This document shows positions 42,093 to 52,399 of a stretch of 64,000 bases of DNA, piece after piece. The DNA is from Chrysophaeum taylorii (lineage: Eukaryota > Sar > Pelagophyceae > Pelagomonadales > Pelagomonadaceae), in assembly GCA_029834535.1 (NCBI GenBank), contig JAQMWT010000046.1:62001-126000 (forward strand), written 5' to 3'. The notes beneath the pieces are model-generated. The model saw nothing but the letters and a program-made list of their open reading frames with translations. It did no database searches and was not told the DNA's origin. Position numbers and translations under genes: made by a program. Within the stretch, counting starts at the first letter, position 1. Each line of letters begins with the position of its first letter.

Positions 42093-42294
42093 ACCCCACA
42101 CTTGAAGTCGGCATCCATCCACCACCGACAAAACACCGAATGCGGAGATCATACTTCTTAAGAGCCCGGCGTTTGGGTACGTGTTGATAATAATCTCGCC
42201 TTGGTGCGTGCTTGCGTGCTTGAACCAACAACAGTCGCGAACCAACGCGTGCGTCGAGCTGTACAGGGTTTTTGAAGGTCACCGACTGCTGGGA

Positions 42295-42530
42295 GTTCAC
42301 GTACGGCCGTGGTCTCATCTCAACAAGGCCAGTTCCGTATTATACCCGCAGCGACCTGGTGCTCCCTCGCTCAAAACCTCGGCGACAACAAATCAACTCG
42401 TCCTCAATCCCCCTTTCTACCACGTCTCATCGCCGAGCGACCCTTCTCCCGCGCGCCATGGCGCTGGGAGTAGTAGCCTACGCCCCATCAGCAGCATTGG
42501 GCTGGCCTCTAGCATTAGTAATAAGTCACC
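42295..42530 (+). repeat. Diverged dispersed repeat, family D (copy 2)
   Basis: Matches 780-1010 in block order (see that entry). Lies just left of the TIR element. Confidence 0.5.
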
Positions 42531-42641
42531 TAGGGGCGCGGGTTTTTATCTCAAAGTCGACTGCTGAATAAATAAAAGGGTAAATGTCACATCACTGGTT
42601 CTTGAGGTCACATCACTCGCACCAAGGGTACATCAGTGTCA

Positions 42642-42646
42642 TCACT
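42642..42646. repeat. Target-site duplication of copia element 1 (TCACT, left)
   Basis: TCACT immediately before the 5' LTR recurs at 48013-48017 immediately after the 3' LTR. Confidence 0.85.
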
Positions 42647-42819
42647 TGTGAGGAAGCTATGACACTTACCCCTGCACCACGTATCCAGTATCCCTACGTC
42701 ATTCCCTTATCGCTACAGTAACGCCCCACTCCTGTTGTCTGTAAATGTCGACTGCTAAGAGAGGGGTGTGTGTGGGGAGCATGAAGGATGTGAGTGGGTT
42801 TGTAGGGTATGTTGTCACA
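42647..42819 (+). repeat. 5' LTR of copia element 1, carrying a 71-bp insertion
   Basis: The 96-bp LTR is interrupted after GTTGTC by 42740-42810, followed by a second GTTGTC and the final ACA. Confidence 0.88.
42740..42810. mobile_element. 71-bp family C fragment inserted in the LTR, with GTTGTC duplication
   Basis: The insert TGTAAATGTCGACTGCTAAG...GTAGGGTAT matches the left end of family C repeats at 48272 and 50092. GTTGTC is present on both sides (42734-42739 and 42811-42816), as expected of a target duplication. Confidence 0.7.
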
Positions 42820-42831
42820 TGGTAGCAGGTG
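42820..42831 (+). other. Primer-binding site of copia element 1
   Basis: TGGTAGCAGGTG starts directly after the 5' LTR. Its first nine bases complement the 3' end of eukaryotic initiator-tRNA-Met (CTGCTACCA), the usual copia primer. Confidence 0.75.
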
Positions 42832-42930
42832 CAGCGTTCGTTCGTTTCGATCGAACCTGTGGTTGACTTCACGGCGACTCCTCGTCGGCTTCAGTTCATT
42901 TGCTACGTGTTCGGTTCGTTCTCGTCTATC

Positions 42931-44304
42931 ATGTCCTCGATCGAAATTAAAGATAGCAAGCTTTCGCAAAAACTTGATGCCTTCAGCGGTGAGCGACACC
43001 TTTTTCACCAATGGACACGTCGTCTTGAAAACATGATCATTTCTACCGGCGATCGCATTATTTTGAACAACGACACTTGGACCAGCATTTCCACCACTGG
43101 CTGCTCTGAAGAAGAATTTGGTATCAAGCAGCAACGTTGGAACTCTGCACTGTTCATGGCGCCCCCGATGCATGATACTGATCGTGCGGATATCCATGAA
43201 AACCGCGATATGAACTTCACGCGGCTTTATAAGCGCATTACCGATGTTTACATGGGCCATGGGGATCGTGTCGCTCAGTCTGCAATTGCTTCCTTGCATT
43301 CCTTGGTATGCAACAATATTGATGAACTTGAGTCTTTTCTTAACAAGTTCATCACCGGTGTTCAAGTTTCTCGGCATCATCAAGATTTCCCTGACACTCT
43401 TGCATTGCAATTGCTCCAAATTAAAATCCCCGACTCGATCTTATCTAAGGATCTTATTGCCCTTGACCCTAAACTGCGCACATATGACGGTTTCGTTGAT
43501 CGCCTCAACAGTAAAGTCTTCGATTATCTTCAGACCAAGTCTGCGCTTGTCCATGCTACTCTCCGTGAGGGTCCCCGCCGTCGTGAACGTTGCAACTTTT
43601 GCGGTCGTACCAACCATCCTTCTGATAAATGCCTTCATCGTCTCAATGCTTTGCGCTTCCAACAACGTTCCAGCCCTCGCCCACCTTTCCGTTCCAGGCC
43701 TTCGCCTCCATTTTCCCGTGGCTCTTTCCATCGCAAGCGCCCACGCCCTACTGACCTTTGTCACTTTTGTGGCATTCCTGTCCATCACAAGAAGGCTTGT
43801 CGTAAGCGCCACCACTATCTCCTCTCCCAAGCCGCAGTCCGCTCTAGCCCTCGTCCCCCAAACCCACCTCGACCCAATCCACCATTCTACCAAAACTATC
43901 TTTCCGCCCCTATCCCACTCTTGACCCCTCTCAACCCTCTCCGCCGCTTCTTGCGTTGCCACCCTCCACCACACCCTCTGTCCCGCCTTCCACCGCCATA
44001 TCCCCTCCTGACCCATCTCTTTCTGCACCCACCTATCAGTATTTCAATTTCCATCTTCTTTCCATCTCCCCCTCCATTCTCCAAGTCCTTTCCTCCACCA
44101 ATGCCCTTACCGCTCTGCTCACCGCCCGTGAGCGCGACTACCTTCACAGCAACAACCTTCGCCTCGTTGTCTACGATACAGGTGCCAACGTCAATCTCTT
44201 CAATTCCCCTGCTGGTTTCACTGACCTTGACAACACTCAACAGCACTCAATCACTTCTGCTATCGGCACTGGCTCTGTTTCTGGTTCTGGCACTGCCCAC
44301 TTAA
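42931..44304 (+). CDS. Copia gag (capsid/nucleocapsid)
   Basis: A 457-residue frame from the ATG at 42931 (MSSIEIKDSKLSQKLDAFSG). The first 200 residues show a UBN2/Retrotran-gag-like helical arrangement (FHQWTRRLENMIIS ... ELESFLNKFITGVQVSRHHQDFPDTLALQLLQIKIP). Two CCHC zinc knuckles follow: CNFCGRTNHPSDKC and CHFCGIPVHHKKAC, each C-x2-C-x4-H-x4-C, which bind element RNA. The tail is Pro/Ser-rich. The pol frame overlaps the end in the -1 register, so ribosomal frameshifting in 43956-44304 is likely. A partial homologue is in copia element 2. Confidence 0.88.
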   Translation: MSSIEIKDSKLSQKLDAFSGERHLFHQWTRRLENMIISTGDRIILNNDTWTSISTTGCSEEEFGIKQQRWNSALFMAPPMHDTDRADIHENRDMNFTRLYKRITDVYMGHGDRVAQSAIASLHSLVCNNIDELESFLNKFITGVQVSRHHQDFPDTLALQLLQIKIPDSILSKDLIALDPKLRTYDGFVDRLNSKVFDYLQTKSALVHATLREGPRRRERCNFCGRTNHPSDKCLHRLNALRFQQRSSPRPPFRSRPSPPFSRGSFHRKRPRPTDLCHFCGIPVHHKKACRKRHHYLLSQAAVRSSPRPPNPPRPNPPFYQNYLSAPIPLLTPLNPLRRFLRCHPPPHPLSRLPPPYPLLTHLFLHPPISISISIFFPSPPPFSKSFPPPMPLPLCSPPVSATTFTATTFASLSTIQVPTSISSIPLLVSLTLTTLNSTQSLLLSALALFLVLALPT

Positions 44305-47300
44305 CGTTCCCTTCAATTGGTCCTTTTGACAATCGTGGTCTTCCTTCTCCTGCACCCACTCTTTCGGCCCCGCATGGCATCCATGTCGCGTTCCCGCATA
44401 CCCTCATCTCTCCTGGCCTTGGTGACAAACGGATTCTTTCGGATCATGCCCTTGAGCAAGTTGGTTACGATTGTCATACGATTCAGGATGTTGGCCCTCC
44501 TCATCCGCAACGAATCTTGCGTCATCGCCAGACGCATCACGTTATTCCAATGCTTCGTCGCTGTGGTCTTCTTTTGATCGTCTGTTGGATCGGCAATACG
44601 ACCGCTGCGCCCTACGCGGACTTCGTTTCTCCGTTTGTGGCATTTTCTTCTTGCCCTCGCGTACATGACCCTTGTGCGTTTCCCGTTGTGTCTCAACGCA
44701 CCCAACTTACCTTCGATCTTTGGCATGCTCGTCTTGGTCACTATAGTCCCTCTTATATCCGACGTTTGTCTTCTCTCGCTGTTGGCGCACCGCTTTTCCC
44801 CAGCTCCGCGTCTCTTTCTTTTTGTCCTGCTTGTGCTCTAGGTAAAATGCATGCTGCGCATGTTGGCCAACGTAAAGCACTTGCCTCCACTTCCACCTCT
44901 CTTCCTGCCACCGAGTCTTTGTCCCGTCCACGTGCCGTTGTTCCTTATCTTATTATCCACGCAGATCTCATGTTCACCGGAGTTCCTTCTTTCATTTACC
45001 AAGACCGTGCCATCCTTGCGTTTGTTGATGATCATACGCGCCGCCGCACACGTTACTTTGCCCCCCGCCACGATGCACTTACGAACGCTCGTCAACTCGA
45101 ACTTTTTCTGTCTACTGTAGTTCGCCCATTTGGATATCGCATCGCCCTCATCTACGCCGATCGTGACCGCTCTCTTATGGGCCAATTCGAAACCTTCTGT
45201 CTGGGCAACAACATCGCCTACAAACGGGCTCCTGCTACTCAGTCCAAAACTTCGCAGGCGCACGCTTTTTCTGGTGTTGTGGAACGCTCTCATCGCGCAA
45301 CTGCTGATATTACTCGCACTCTTTTGGTCCATGCGCACCGTCCACCTGATTTTTGGCGTTGGGCCATAGAAACGGCTGACTTCATCTCCGAGCGCATGCC
45401 AAACGCCTCTAAACCTGGTTACATGACGCCATATGAAATGCTCCACGAGGCTCTGCCCCGTGTCGATTTTCTTCGTGTTTGGGGCTGTCCAGATGCTATT
45501 CTTACTGGCGACAAATGGCCTACCAAAGCTATAACCGGTATCTTCATTGGGTATCCCTCTGCCGGACCTGGTTATCGCATATTGCTTCAACGCTCTACCG
45601 GTCCCGTCATCCATACTTCTATTGACGTTGTTTTTGACGAAAATTTTGCTATGCGTAAGTCTCTGTCCTCCCAACCCCTTCCTCCTCCTCTTGTGGATTC
45701 TCGTTTCCCTGACTTATTTTATTATGACCCTCGTTTGTCTGTTGCTCCCTTGTCTTCTGTTTTTGATGCTCAGGAGCCGGCCTTATCGGGACTGATCACC
45801 CCAGAAACAGTACCACAACCGTCAACGGACACTACGAAAAGTGCACCATTACGTCGAGCCAAACGGGGCCGACCGCGCAAAGTCGACCAAAGCGCATTAC
45901 CACCAAACACAAACAAACCATCGAACTTTCATTCTAGCGTTTGTCCACAACGCAACGTCAATTCTGTTTGTCCCCAACGTAATGTCGATTCTGTTTCCTC
46001 CTGTCACTCTCTGTATGTCTCTTATTCTAGCTTTCGTTTGTTAGTTCAATATGTCTTCCTTCCCCTTTGTCTAGCTCATACCATTGTTGATCCCCATGCT
46101 GTCCATGTTCATTACTCTGCTTCCGAAGAAACCTCTCAATATTCTTCCATTGACGATGGCGCTATCACTTCCACCCATTTACGCGAAGCTTTAGCTCAGA
46201 CAAATCCTGAGCGTCCTGGCTGGTTGCAAGCCATCGCCAAAGAATATCATTCCCTCGGTCAGCTTGGTTGCTGGGATGTTGTTCGCGTTCCTTCGACTTT
46301 TTCTGGCAACATCTGTACCCTCAAGTGGATCCTCCGCAAGAAGTATGAATCTGGCCGCTTCAAATCGTACAAGGCTCGCCTCGTTGTCCGCGGTTACACC
46401 CAGGTTCACGGCATTGATTATCACGATACATATTCGCCAGTTGCCAACATCTTCACCATCCGTTTCTTTCTAACTTTTGTTGCTGTTCATGACTGGGATT
46501 TGCACAAGTTGGATGTCAGCTCCGCTTTTATCCAAGCTCCCATTGGCGAAGACATCTATGTCTGGCCACCCGAAGGCTATGCTCCTCGCCAACCCACCGA
46601 TGGTTCCAAAATCGTTTACAAGCTCCGTCGCTCTTGGTATGGTTGCAAACAAGCTTGTCGCAATTGGTGGCTTTATTTGGAACGCTTCCTTCTTAGTGAT
46701 TGTGGCTTCTTCCGCAGATCTGGTGACACTTGCCACTACAAGCTCGTGCTCAATTCTACCGTTGTCCTGCGTCTCGTTCTTGTCGTTGATGATCTTCTTG
46801 TGGCGCACCCTCGTCATTGCATTGGCCATTACAAAGCCTTCTTCCTCCGTTTCCGAACCTTCACTGACGTCAACGAGCTTGATCTAACCACTTACGTTGG
46901 TCTCCGCATTACGCGTGATCGCCCACGTCGCACGCTCACTATCGACCAATCCCATGCTATCCGTGAAATCCTTACCGAACATCGCTTCATCAACAGTGAA
47001 CCAGAACTGACTCCCGCTCCCAAAGGTCTTTATCTTTCTGCGGCTGATTGTCCTGCTCCTGGCTCTCCCGATCACGTCTTCATGGCACGCATCCCTTTTT
47101 GTCGTATTGTTGGCTGTGTTTTATTTGTTTCCGTCATGACTCGCAAATATCACTTGGTCCGTCAATCAGTGTGCGCGTTTTTTACACAATCCTGGTAAAC
47201 CCCACTAACACGTTTTATCCCATACCCTTCGTTATCAATGGTTCCCAAATCTTGCCCTTGTTCTTGGTCGCGATTCTCCCTTCGTCTCTGTGGTTATTCC

Positions 47301-47744
47301 GATTCCAGCTGGGCCGACGACCCTGATGACCGCCACTCCACTACTGGCTTTTGTTTTCTCCTTGCTGGCTCTATGATAGCCTACTGCTCACGCTCGGAGT
47401 ACCCAATCGCCCGCTCCTCTTTTGAAGCTGAATTGCCCGCTGTTTACGCCGCTACTGCTGAGCTCTCTTGGCTTCTCAAACTTTTTGATGACTTTGATCT
47501 CCCTCGTCACACGGTCCCACTGTATGTCGATAATAGCACCACCGTCACCCAAGTCCGTCTCCAATGTCTCACGCGGCGCACCCGCCATATTGACATTCGC
47601 TTTTATAGCACCGCCGAATATCATCGCAACCGCATCATTGATCTCCAACACATTCCCCGCCTTGACAACCTTAGCGATATCTTCACCCGCAGTACGGAAG
47701 CTCCTCCCTGCCTCCGGCTTCGTGCTCGTTACCTCACCTCGTGA
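43956..47744 (+). pseudogene. Copia pol (protease-integrase-RT-RNase H), frameshifted
   Basis: Protease: VYDTGANVN, with the catalytic DTG at 44175-44183. GAG-pre-integrase: LWHARLGHYS...CPACALGK (HHCC zinc site). Integrase core with D (HADLMF), D (YADRDRS) and E (VVERSHR). Reverse transcriptase from CTLKWILRKKY through KLDVSSAFIQAPI to the catalytic VVDDLL at 46782-46799 (V in place of the usual Y). A 2-bp net loss near 47145, relative to the copy at 52.6 kb, ends the frame at 47198. RNase H then continues in an intact frame at about 47238-47744: GYSDSSWADDPDDRHSTTGF, SSFEAE, VDNS, TRHIDI. Without repair or recoding the polyprotein lacks RNase H, so the copy is defective. Confidence 0.88.
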
Positions 47745-47799
47745 CTTCGCCCGACATCTTCTGTCTCTTTCTGCCACAGTGGCTCTCCTGACGTCTTCC

Positions 47800-47916
47800 T
47801 TCAAGCTTCTCCTCTGTGAGCGTCTCATTTACCCCTTTTTCCTTTTCTTTCTTTTCCATCACCTGTGTGAGGACCTCACTTACCCCTTTTTCCTTTTCTT
47901 TCTTTTCCAGCACCTG
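47800..47916 (+). repeat. Tandem duplication before the 3' LTR
   Basis: A block of about 55 bp (TTACCCCTTTTTCCTTTTC ... CACCTGTGTGAGGA) occurs twice in a row before the true 3' LTR start. Each copy ends in an LTR-like start. Confidence 0.75.
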
Positions 47917-48012
47917 TGTGAGGAAGCTATGACGTTTACCCCCGCACCACGTATCCAGAATCCCTACGTCACTCCCTTATCGCTAGAGTAACGCCCCACT
48001 CCTGTTGTCACA
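47917..48012 (+). repeat. 3' LTR of copia element 1
   Basis: 96 bp, TGTGAGG...GTTGTCACA, followed by the TCACT duplication. Confidence 0.9.
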
Positions 48013-48271
48013 TCACTGGTTCTCTTAATATATATCTCAGGTCACATCACTGACTCCTTACACACATCACTTGCCCTAATAATAAATAGGACACATCACT
48101 CGTCCTCTCGGGTCACATCACTCGTTCCAGGACGGAGCTCCGGAGCGACACGAAAAACGGGTCACATCACTGGTTCTTAGAAACCAGTAATGTGACCCTG
48201 CTTGCCGAAGGCGGAACCAGTGATCCTTACTACTAATCGACAGATGTTTGTCTGTCTGTTTGTTTGTTTGT
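48013..48271. repeat. Sub-repeats of the TIR element and a junction module
   Basis: Five or more copies of GTCACATCACT(G/C)-type sequence. Then the junction module ACTACTAATCGACAGATG at about 48229-48246, followed by a short (TCTG/TTTG)n tract. Confidence 0.7.
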
Positions 48272-48540
48272 CTTTAAATGTCGATTGCTAAGAGGGGGGG
48301 GGGGGGCATGAAGTATGTGGGTGGGTTGTGGGGTGGAGGGATGTGCCTGACGGGCGGAGATGTACGCGGGACGGGGGGTCATCGCCGAGGCGTGGGGCAG
48401 GCGAAGAGAGGACGGGCCCCGCCCGTAGGTCGTGCGTGTGCTGCCGCCGGACGTATGTGCGACGAAGGGTGACGTCCTGCTGGGATCGGGCGGCCTGGGT
48501 GAGGTTCCCCGAGGCTGCGAGCGACATGGGTGAGTGAGGG
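48272..48540 (+). repeat. Dispersed repeat family C (copy C2)
   Basis: Begins TAAATGTCGA(T/C)TGCTAAGAG plus a G run and ends near GGATCGGGCGGCCTGGG. Aligns well with 50092-50340. A reverse fragment lies at 41110-41205. No convincing protein. Confidence 0.75.
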
Positions 48541-48725
48541 CGGTGAGGGCGAGTGATATGTCTCTAGGGTACGGGTGATGTGACCTAAGCATAAATGGGG
48601 TACCAGTGATTTGCATAGGGTGTGACCTCACTTTTTTGGGTAACAGTGATGTGACCTCAAGAACCAGTGATGTGACATTTACCCTTTTCTAAAATGGTGT
48701 TGAATAAAATTCTGCGGAGAAGAGG

Positions 48726-49983
48726 ATGATGTTGCTCCTGTTGATTGGGGCGTCGGCCTTCCCACGGCTGGCCCTCTACACGCCCGTGACCAACATTAGC
48801 GAGTACGCGCGGTTCGACTTGGCCCTCGAGGCACTGTCGGAGCCCCCGGTGTCTTCTCTGTTGCTTTCGACCACCGTCAATCAACGACAGGTCTGATTCG
48901 ATGCGACCGCCGCGGGAGGTCGCGGGTGCGACCGCCGCGTACGAACGAACGTTCGCGGGAGTTTCTCTGAAGACGATGCAGGCGCGGTCGATCCCGCATT
49001 CTGCCGTTTACGGGCCGAACTGGGCCGACTACTTCGTCGCGGCGGCGATTTCCGGATCGTCGCCTTTCGAAGGGTGGGAAGATGACGCCTTGCGCGAGCT
49101 CGCCACCAAGGGCGCCGCGTACGCGAACACGCTCTTCTACGTGTTGTATCTGCTCGAAGAGGGCGTCGTCGAGTGCGAAAATACGTGGGATAGGGCTTGG
49201 GCTTACTTCGCGGGGTCGCGCGAAGGCGAAACCGGCGACGGATCGGGCTTCTCGGCCTACGCGCTGGGCGATAAGCGGTGTCCTCAGTTCGGGACGTGCG
49301 AGGGGTCTCGCGCGCGGAACAACGAACTCGCGCGCCTCGCCTGGGAGAAGGGTCGCGACGGTATTCTAAAGGGCGATTGTCTGGCCGCTTACGATCAACT
49401 GCGCGTCATCAAGCCGCAACTCATCGTGCCGCTCATCCAGGGGGCGTTGCGCGAGGCCTACGAGGTCGACCCGGAGGGCGGGGCCGAGGGCGCCGACGGT
49501 ACGATCGAGGTCGCCGAAGGCTGGGCGTTCGTCTATCCGCTTTTGCCGCTCGTTTACGCGTGCGATTCGAACCAAGCACAAGTCATCTACCGCAACATGT
49601 TCATCAACGCAGATCCTATCCTCGAAGATGGTTACGAGGCTGTCAAGGATGCCTTCGAGTCGGTCTACGACTGCCTCAACGTGACGTGCTACGACGTCGG
49701 AGCCATGCAGACCTGCGGCGACGAAAACAAAAATCTACCCTGCTGGGACCCCTGCTCGGATTCGGGCGACGACGACGACCACAAGAGTGACTCTAAGAAA
49801 AAGTCTGCGCGCGTCGTCGCGATCGTTGTCGTCGGCGTCGCCGGCTGGCTCTTCGCCCTCTTCCTCGTCGTCCTCGTCAACTGCCAACGCCGACTCTCCA
49901 CTTCCTCCCATCCCTCTCACGTCGACTTTGCGAGCTCCGAGCTCATCAAGATGGGCGAGGAAAAGGGGGAGGCCGTCGCGTGA
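48726..49983 (+). CDS. FEA1-like low-iron-inducible (iron-assimilation) surface protein A
   Basis: Proposed exons 48726-48850 and 48891-49983 (40-bp intron, GTCTTC...GACAG) give 405 residues; the second exon alone lacks the signal peptide. Exon 1 encodes MMLLLLIGASAFPRLALYTPVTNISEYARFDLALEAL, matching gene B's mature start (NISAFARFDEAL). The ectodomain shows the FEA1 pattern: ANTLFYVLYLLEEGVVECENTWDRAWAYFAGS, then KRCPQFGTC and LIVPLIQGALREAYEVDP. The C-terminus has CWDPC, an Asp/Lys-rich stretch, one membrane helix (about 345-368) and a short tail. FEA1-type proteins are secreted or surface proteins induced by iron limitation and thought to aid iron uptake. Mobile DNA abuts both sides. Paralogue of 60421-61713. 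Confidence 0.78.
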
Positions 49984-50044
49984 ACTTCTTATTACAAACT
50001 CCACACTCTACTCACTCGCGGGGACGCGATTTCATTCTTTTTTC

Positions 50045-50352
50045 CTAACTACTAATCGACAGATGTTTGTTTGTCTGTCTGTCTGTCTGTCTTTAAATGT
50101 CGACTGCTAAGAGGGGGGGGTGTGTGTGGGGAGCATGAAGAATGTGGGTGGGTTTGTGGGGTAGGAGGGATGTGCCTGACGGGCGGAGATAAGTACGCGG
50201 GACCTAGTCGGGGTCATCGCCGAGGCGTGGGGCAGGCGAAGAGAGGACGGGCCCCGCCCGTAGGTCGTACGCATGCTGCTGCCGGACGTATGTGCGACGA
50301 AGGGTGACGTCCTGCTGGGATCGGGCGGCCTGGGCGGGGTCTGTCTGTCTGT
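50045..50352 (+). repeat. Junction module, (TTTG/TCTG)n and family C (copy C3)
   Basis: CTACTAATCGACAGATG (from 50047), a tetranucleotide tract, then family C from 50092 to about 50340, then TCTG repeats leading directly into unit B2. Confidence 0.75.
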
Positions 50353-51244
50353 CCCTCGATTTAGGGTAAGGATCAGGTAGGCACGAGAGTAAGGATCAGG
50401 TAGGCGCGAGAGCCAGACAGTGATCCTCCAAGCCGTCTACGGCGACCTCGCAGACTATTTCCACGACCCGCGGCGGCTCTTTCAGCGCGCCATTCTCACG
50501 CCCCGTCGAAACGATGTTGTCGATGCTGACAACGCGCGCATGACCGCGGCCTTTTTTTTCCCGGAGACGAGGCGTCGGAGTTCTTTTCGGCTGACTAGGC
50601 TGGGTCGGAAGACGACGCCTCGCTCTTTACAGTCGAGTTTTGAACTCCCTGACAACCAACGGCATGCTGACTTTGATCGCGAGCTTAATGTCTTCGCAAC
50701 CTCGACCCGTCGCACGGCCACTGCAACGGTACCAGATACATGATCGATCGTGTCGTTGTCACCGAGGCTCCTCCAACCTGTATCCCTTAAGGCCCGCCGA
50801 CGCCAAACGATCAACAAGAGCCAGGGCCAGACGCCCCGCGAGGTCGGCGTCCTCTTGCCCAAGCCCGTCTTCTGCCACGTCCAGCTCTACGTGGCTCTCT
50901 GTCGATCGGCAACCCCGAGGATAAACTCATCTGGGTCGACGACTCCACCCTACCCCACACGTGCTGCGCAATACCGATAAGCCCCCTCCCGGCGTCTGAA
51001 CTTGTTTGGGTTTGAGGTGAACGCAGGCTAGTGGCGTGTACAGCGCAGATTGGCGGAGGTGAGAGCGACGAGCTCGAAGGAGAGTGGGAGTGGGTGTGAG
51101 CACGAGTGGGCTTACGCCGGACTTACTGGGGTTAGAGATTGGGACTAGGTGAACTTACTGACCAGGTGAACGTAACGGGACCAGGTGAGCTTACTGGGGT
51201 TAGAGATTGTGAGTAGGTGAACTTACTGGCCTGCACTTGTCTTT
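50353..51244 (+). pseudogene. Helicase-derived repeat unit B2
   Basis: Starts CCCTCGATTTAGGGTAAGGAT. It then carries the degenerate PIF1/Helitron C-terminal fragment (AILTPRRNDVVDADNARM near 50490-50540, INKSQGQTPREVGVLL near 50810-50860, QLYVAL near 50880-50900), followed by subterminal AGGTGAACTTACTGG repeats to GGCCTGCACTTGT. Fragments lie in different registers, so no helicase is made. It is adjacent to and co-directional with unit B3. Confidence 0.75.
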
Positions 51245-51294
51245 ATAACTACTAATCGACAGATGTTTGTTTGTCTGTTTGTTTGTTTGTCTGT
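51245..51294 (+). repeat. Junction module with tetranucleotide tract
   Basis: TAACTACTAATCGACAGATG followed by (TTTG/TCTG)n links units B2 and B3. Confidence 0.75.
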
Positions 51295-52255
51295 CCCTCG
51301 ATTTAGGGTAAGGATTAGGTAGGCGCGAGAGTAAGGATCAGGTAGGCGCGAGAGCCAGACAGTGATCCTCCAAGCCGTCTACGGCGACCTCGCAGACTAT
51401 TTCCACGACCCGCGGCGGCTCTTTCAGCGCGCCATTCTCACGCCCCGTCGAAACGATGTTGTCGATGCTGACAACGCGCGCATGACCGCGGCCTTTTTTT
51501 CCCGGAGACGAGGCGTCGGAGTTCTTTTCGGCAGACTAGGTTGGGTCGGAAGACGACGCCTCGCTCTTTACAGTCGAGTTTTCGACTCCCTGACAACCAA
51601 CGGCATGCTGACTTTGATCGCGAGCTTAAAGTCTTCGCAACCTCGACCCGTCGCACGGCCACTGCAACGGTACCAGATACATGATCGATCGTGTCGTGTC
51701 ACCGAGGCTCCTCCAACCTGTATCCCTTAAGGCCCGCCGACGCCAAACGATCACCAAGAGCCAGGGCCAGACGCCCCGCGAGGTCGGCGTCCTCTCGCCC
51801 AAGCCCGTCTTCTGTCACGTCCAGCTCTACGTGGCTCTCTGTCGATCGGCAACCCCGGGGATATGCTTTTCTGAGTCGACGACTCCACCCTACCCCACAC
51901 GTGCTACGCAATACCTATAAGCCCCCTCCCGGCGTCTACACGCGCACTGTAAGTGAACTTACTGGGACCAGGTGAACTTACTGGAACCAGGTGAACTTGC
52001 GGAGGTTGGAGATTGGGACTAGGTGAAATTAGTGACCAGGCGAACTTACTGAGACCAAGTGAACTTACTGGGGTTTTTAGAGTAAACTCAAAGGTTAGCG
52101 GCGTGTGCGGATCAAAGCAGCTTAGATTGGCGGGGGTGACGGCGACGAGTTCAAAGGAAAGTGGATGTGAGCACGAGTGGGTTTACGCCGAATTTACTGG
52201 GGTTAGAGATTGGGACTAGGTGAACTTACTGGCGAACTTACTGGCCTGCACTTGT
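51295..52255 (+). pseudogene. Helicase-derived repeat unit B3
   Basis: Same boundaries and contents as B2, differing by scattered substitutions and small indels. The helicase remnants occupy about 51362-51950, and a longer array of GGTGAACTTACTGG repeats occupies 51950-52250. Confidence 0.75.
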
Positions 52256-52295
52256 CTTAACTACTAATCGACAGATGTTTGTTTGTTTGTCTGTC

Positions 52296-52399
52296 TGTGA
52301 CGAATAGACGAATGGTATGAGGCGTTAGACTAGCGATAAGAGAAAGACGTAAGGATACTGGATACGTGGTGCAGGGGTAAGTGTCATAGCTTATTCACA
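52296..52399 (-). repeat. 3' LTR of copia element 2
   Basis: 104 bp with TG...CA ends. Differs from 55990-56093 by one base near the TGTGAA end. Confidence 0.9.

Larger units (their letters stand above)
42647..48012 (+). mobile_element. Ty1/copia LTR retrotransposon (element 1), structurally complete but coding-damaged
   Basis: LTRs of 96 bp (TGTGAGGAAG...GTTGTCACA) bound a gag frame and a pol frame in copia order: protease, integrase, reverse transcriptase, RNase H. The TSD is a perfect TCACT. The two LTRs differ at 6 of 96 sites (apart from an insertion in the 5' copy), so the insertion is not recent. A small deletion near 47145 shifts pol before RNase H. The LTRs are very short for the superfamily. 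No purine-rich PPT is obvious before the 3' LTR. Sits inside the TIR element. Confidence 0.93.
42574..48688. mobile_element. TIR element with 44-bp perfect inverted ends, split by a copia retrotransposon
   Basis: 42574-42617 and 48645-48688 are perfect 44-bp inverted repeats beginning AAAAGGGTAAATGTCACATC. The interior contains further copies of a GTCACATCACTGGTTCT-type sub-repeat in both orientations plus a family C repeat. Removing the copia element and one target duplication leaves about 0.74 kb. No transposase was recognised, so it would be non-autonomous (MITE or foldback type). I see no clear target duplication. The right end lies 37 bp before the start codon of FEA1-like gene A. Confidence 0.65.
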
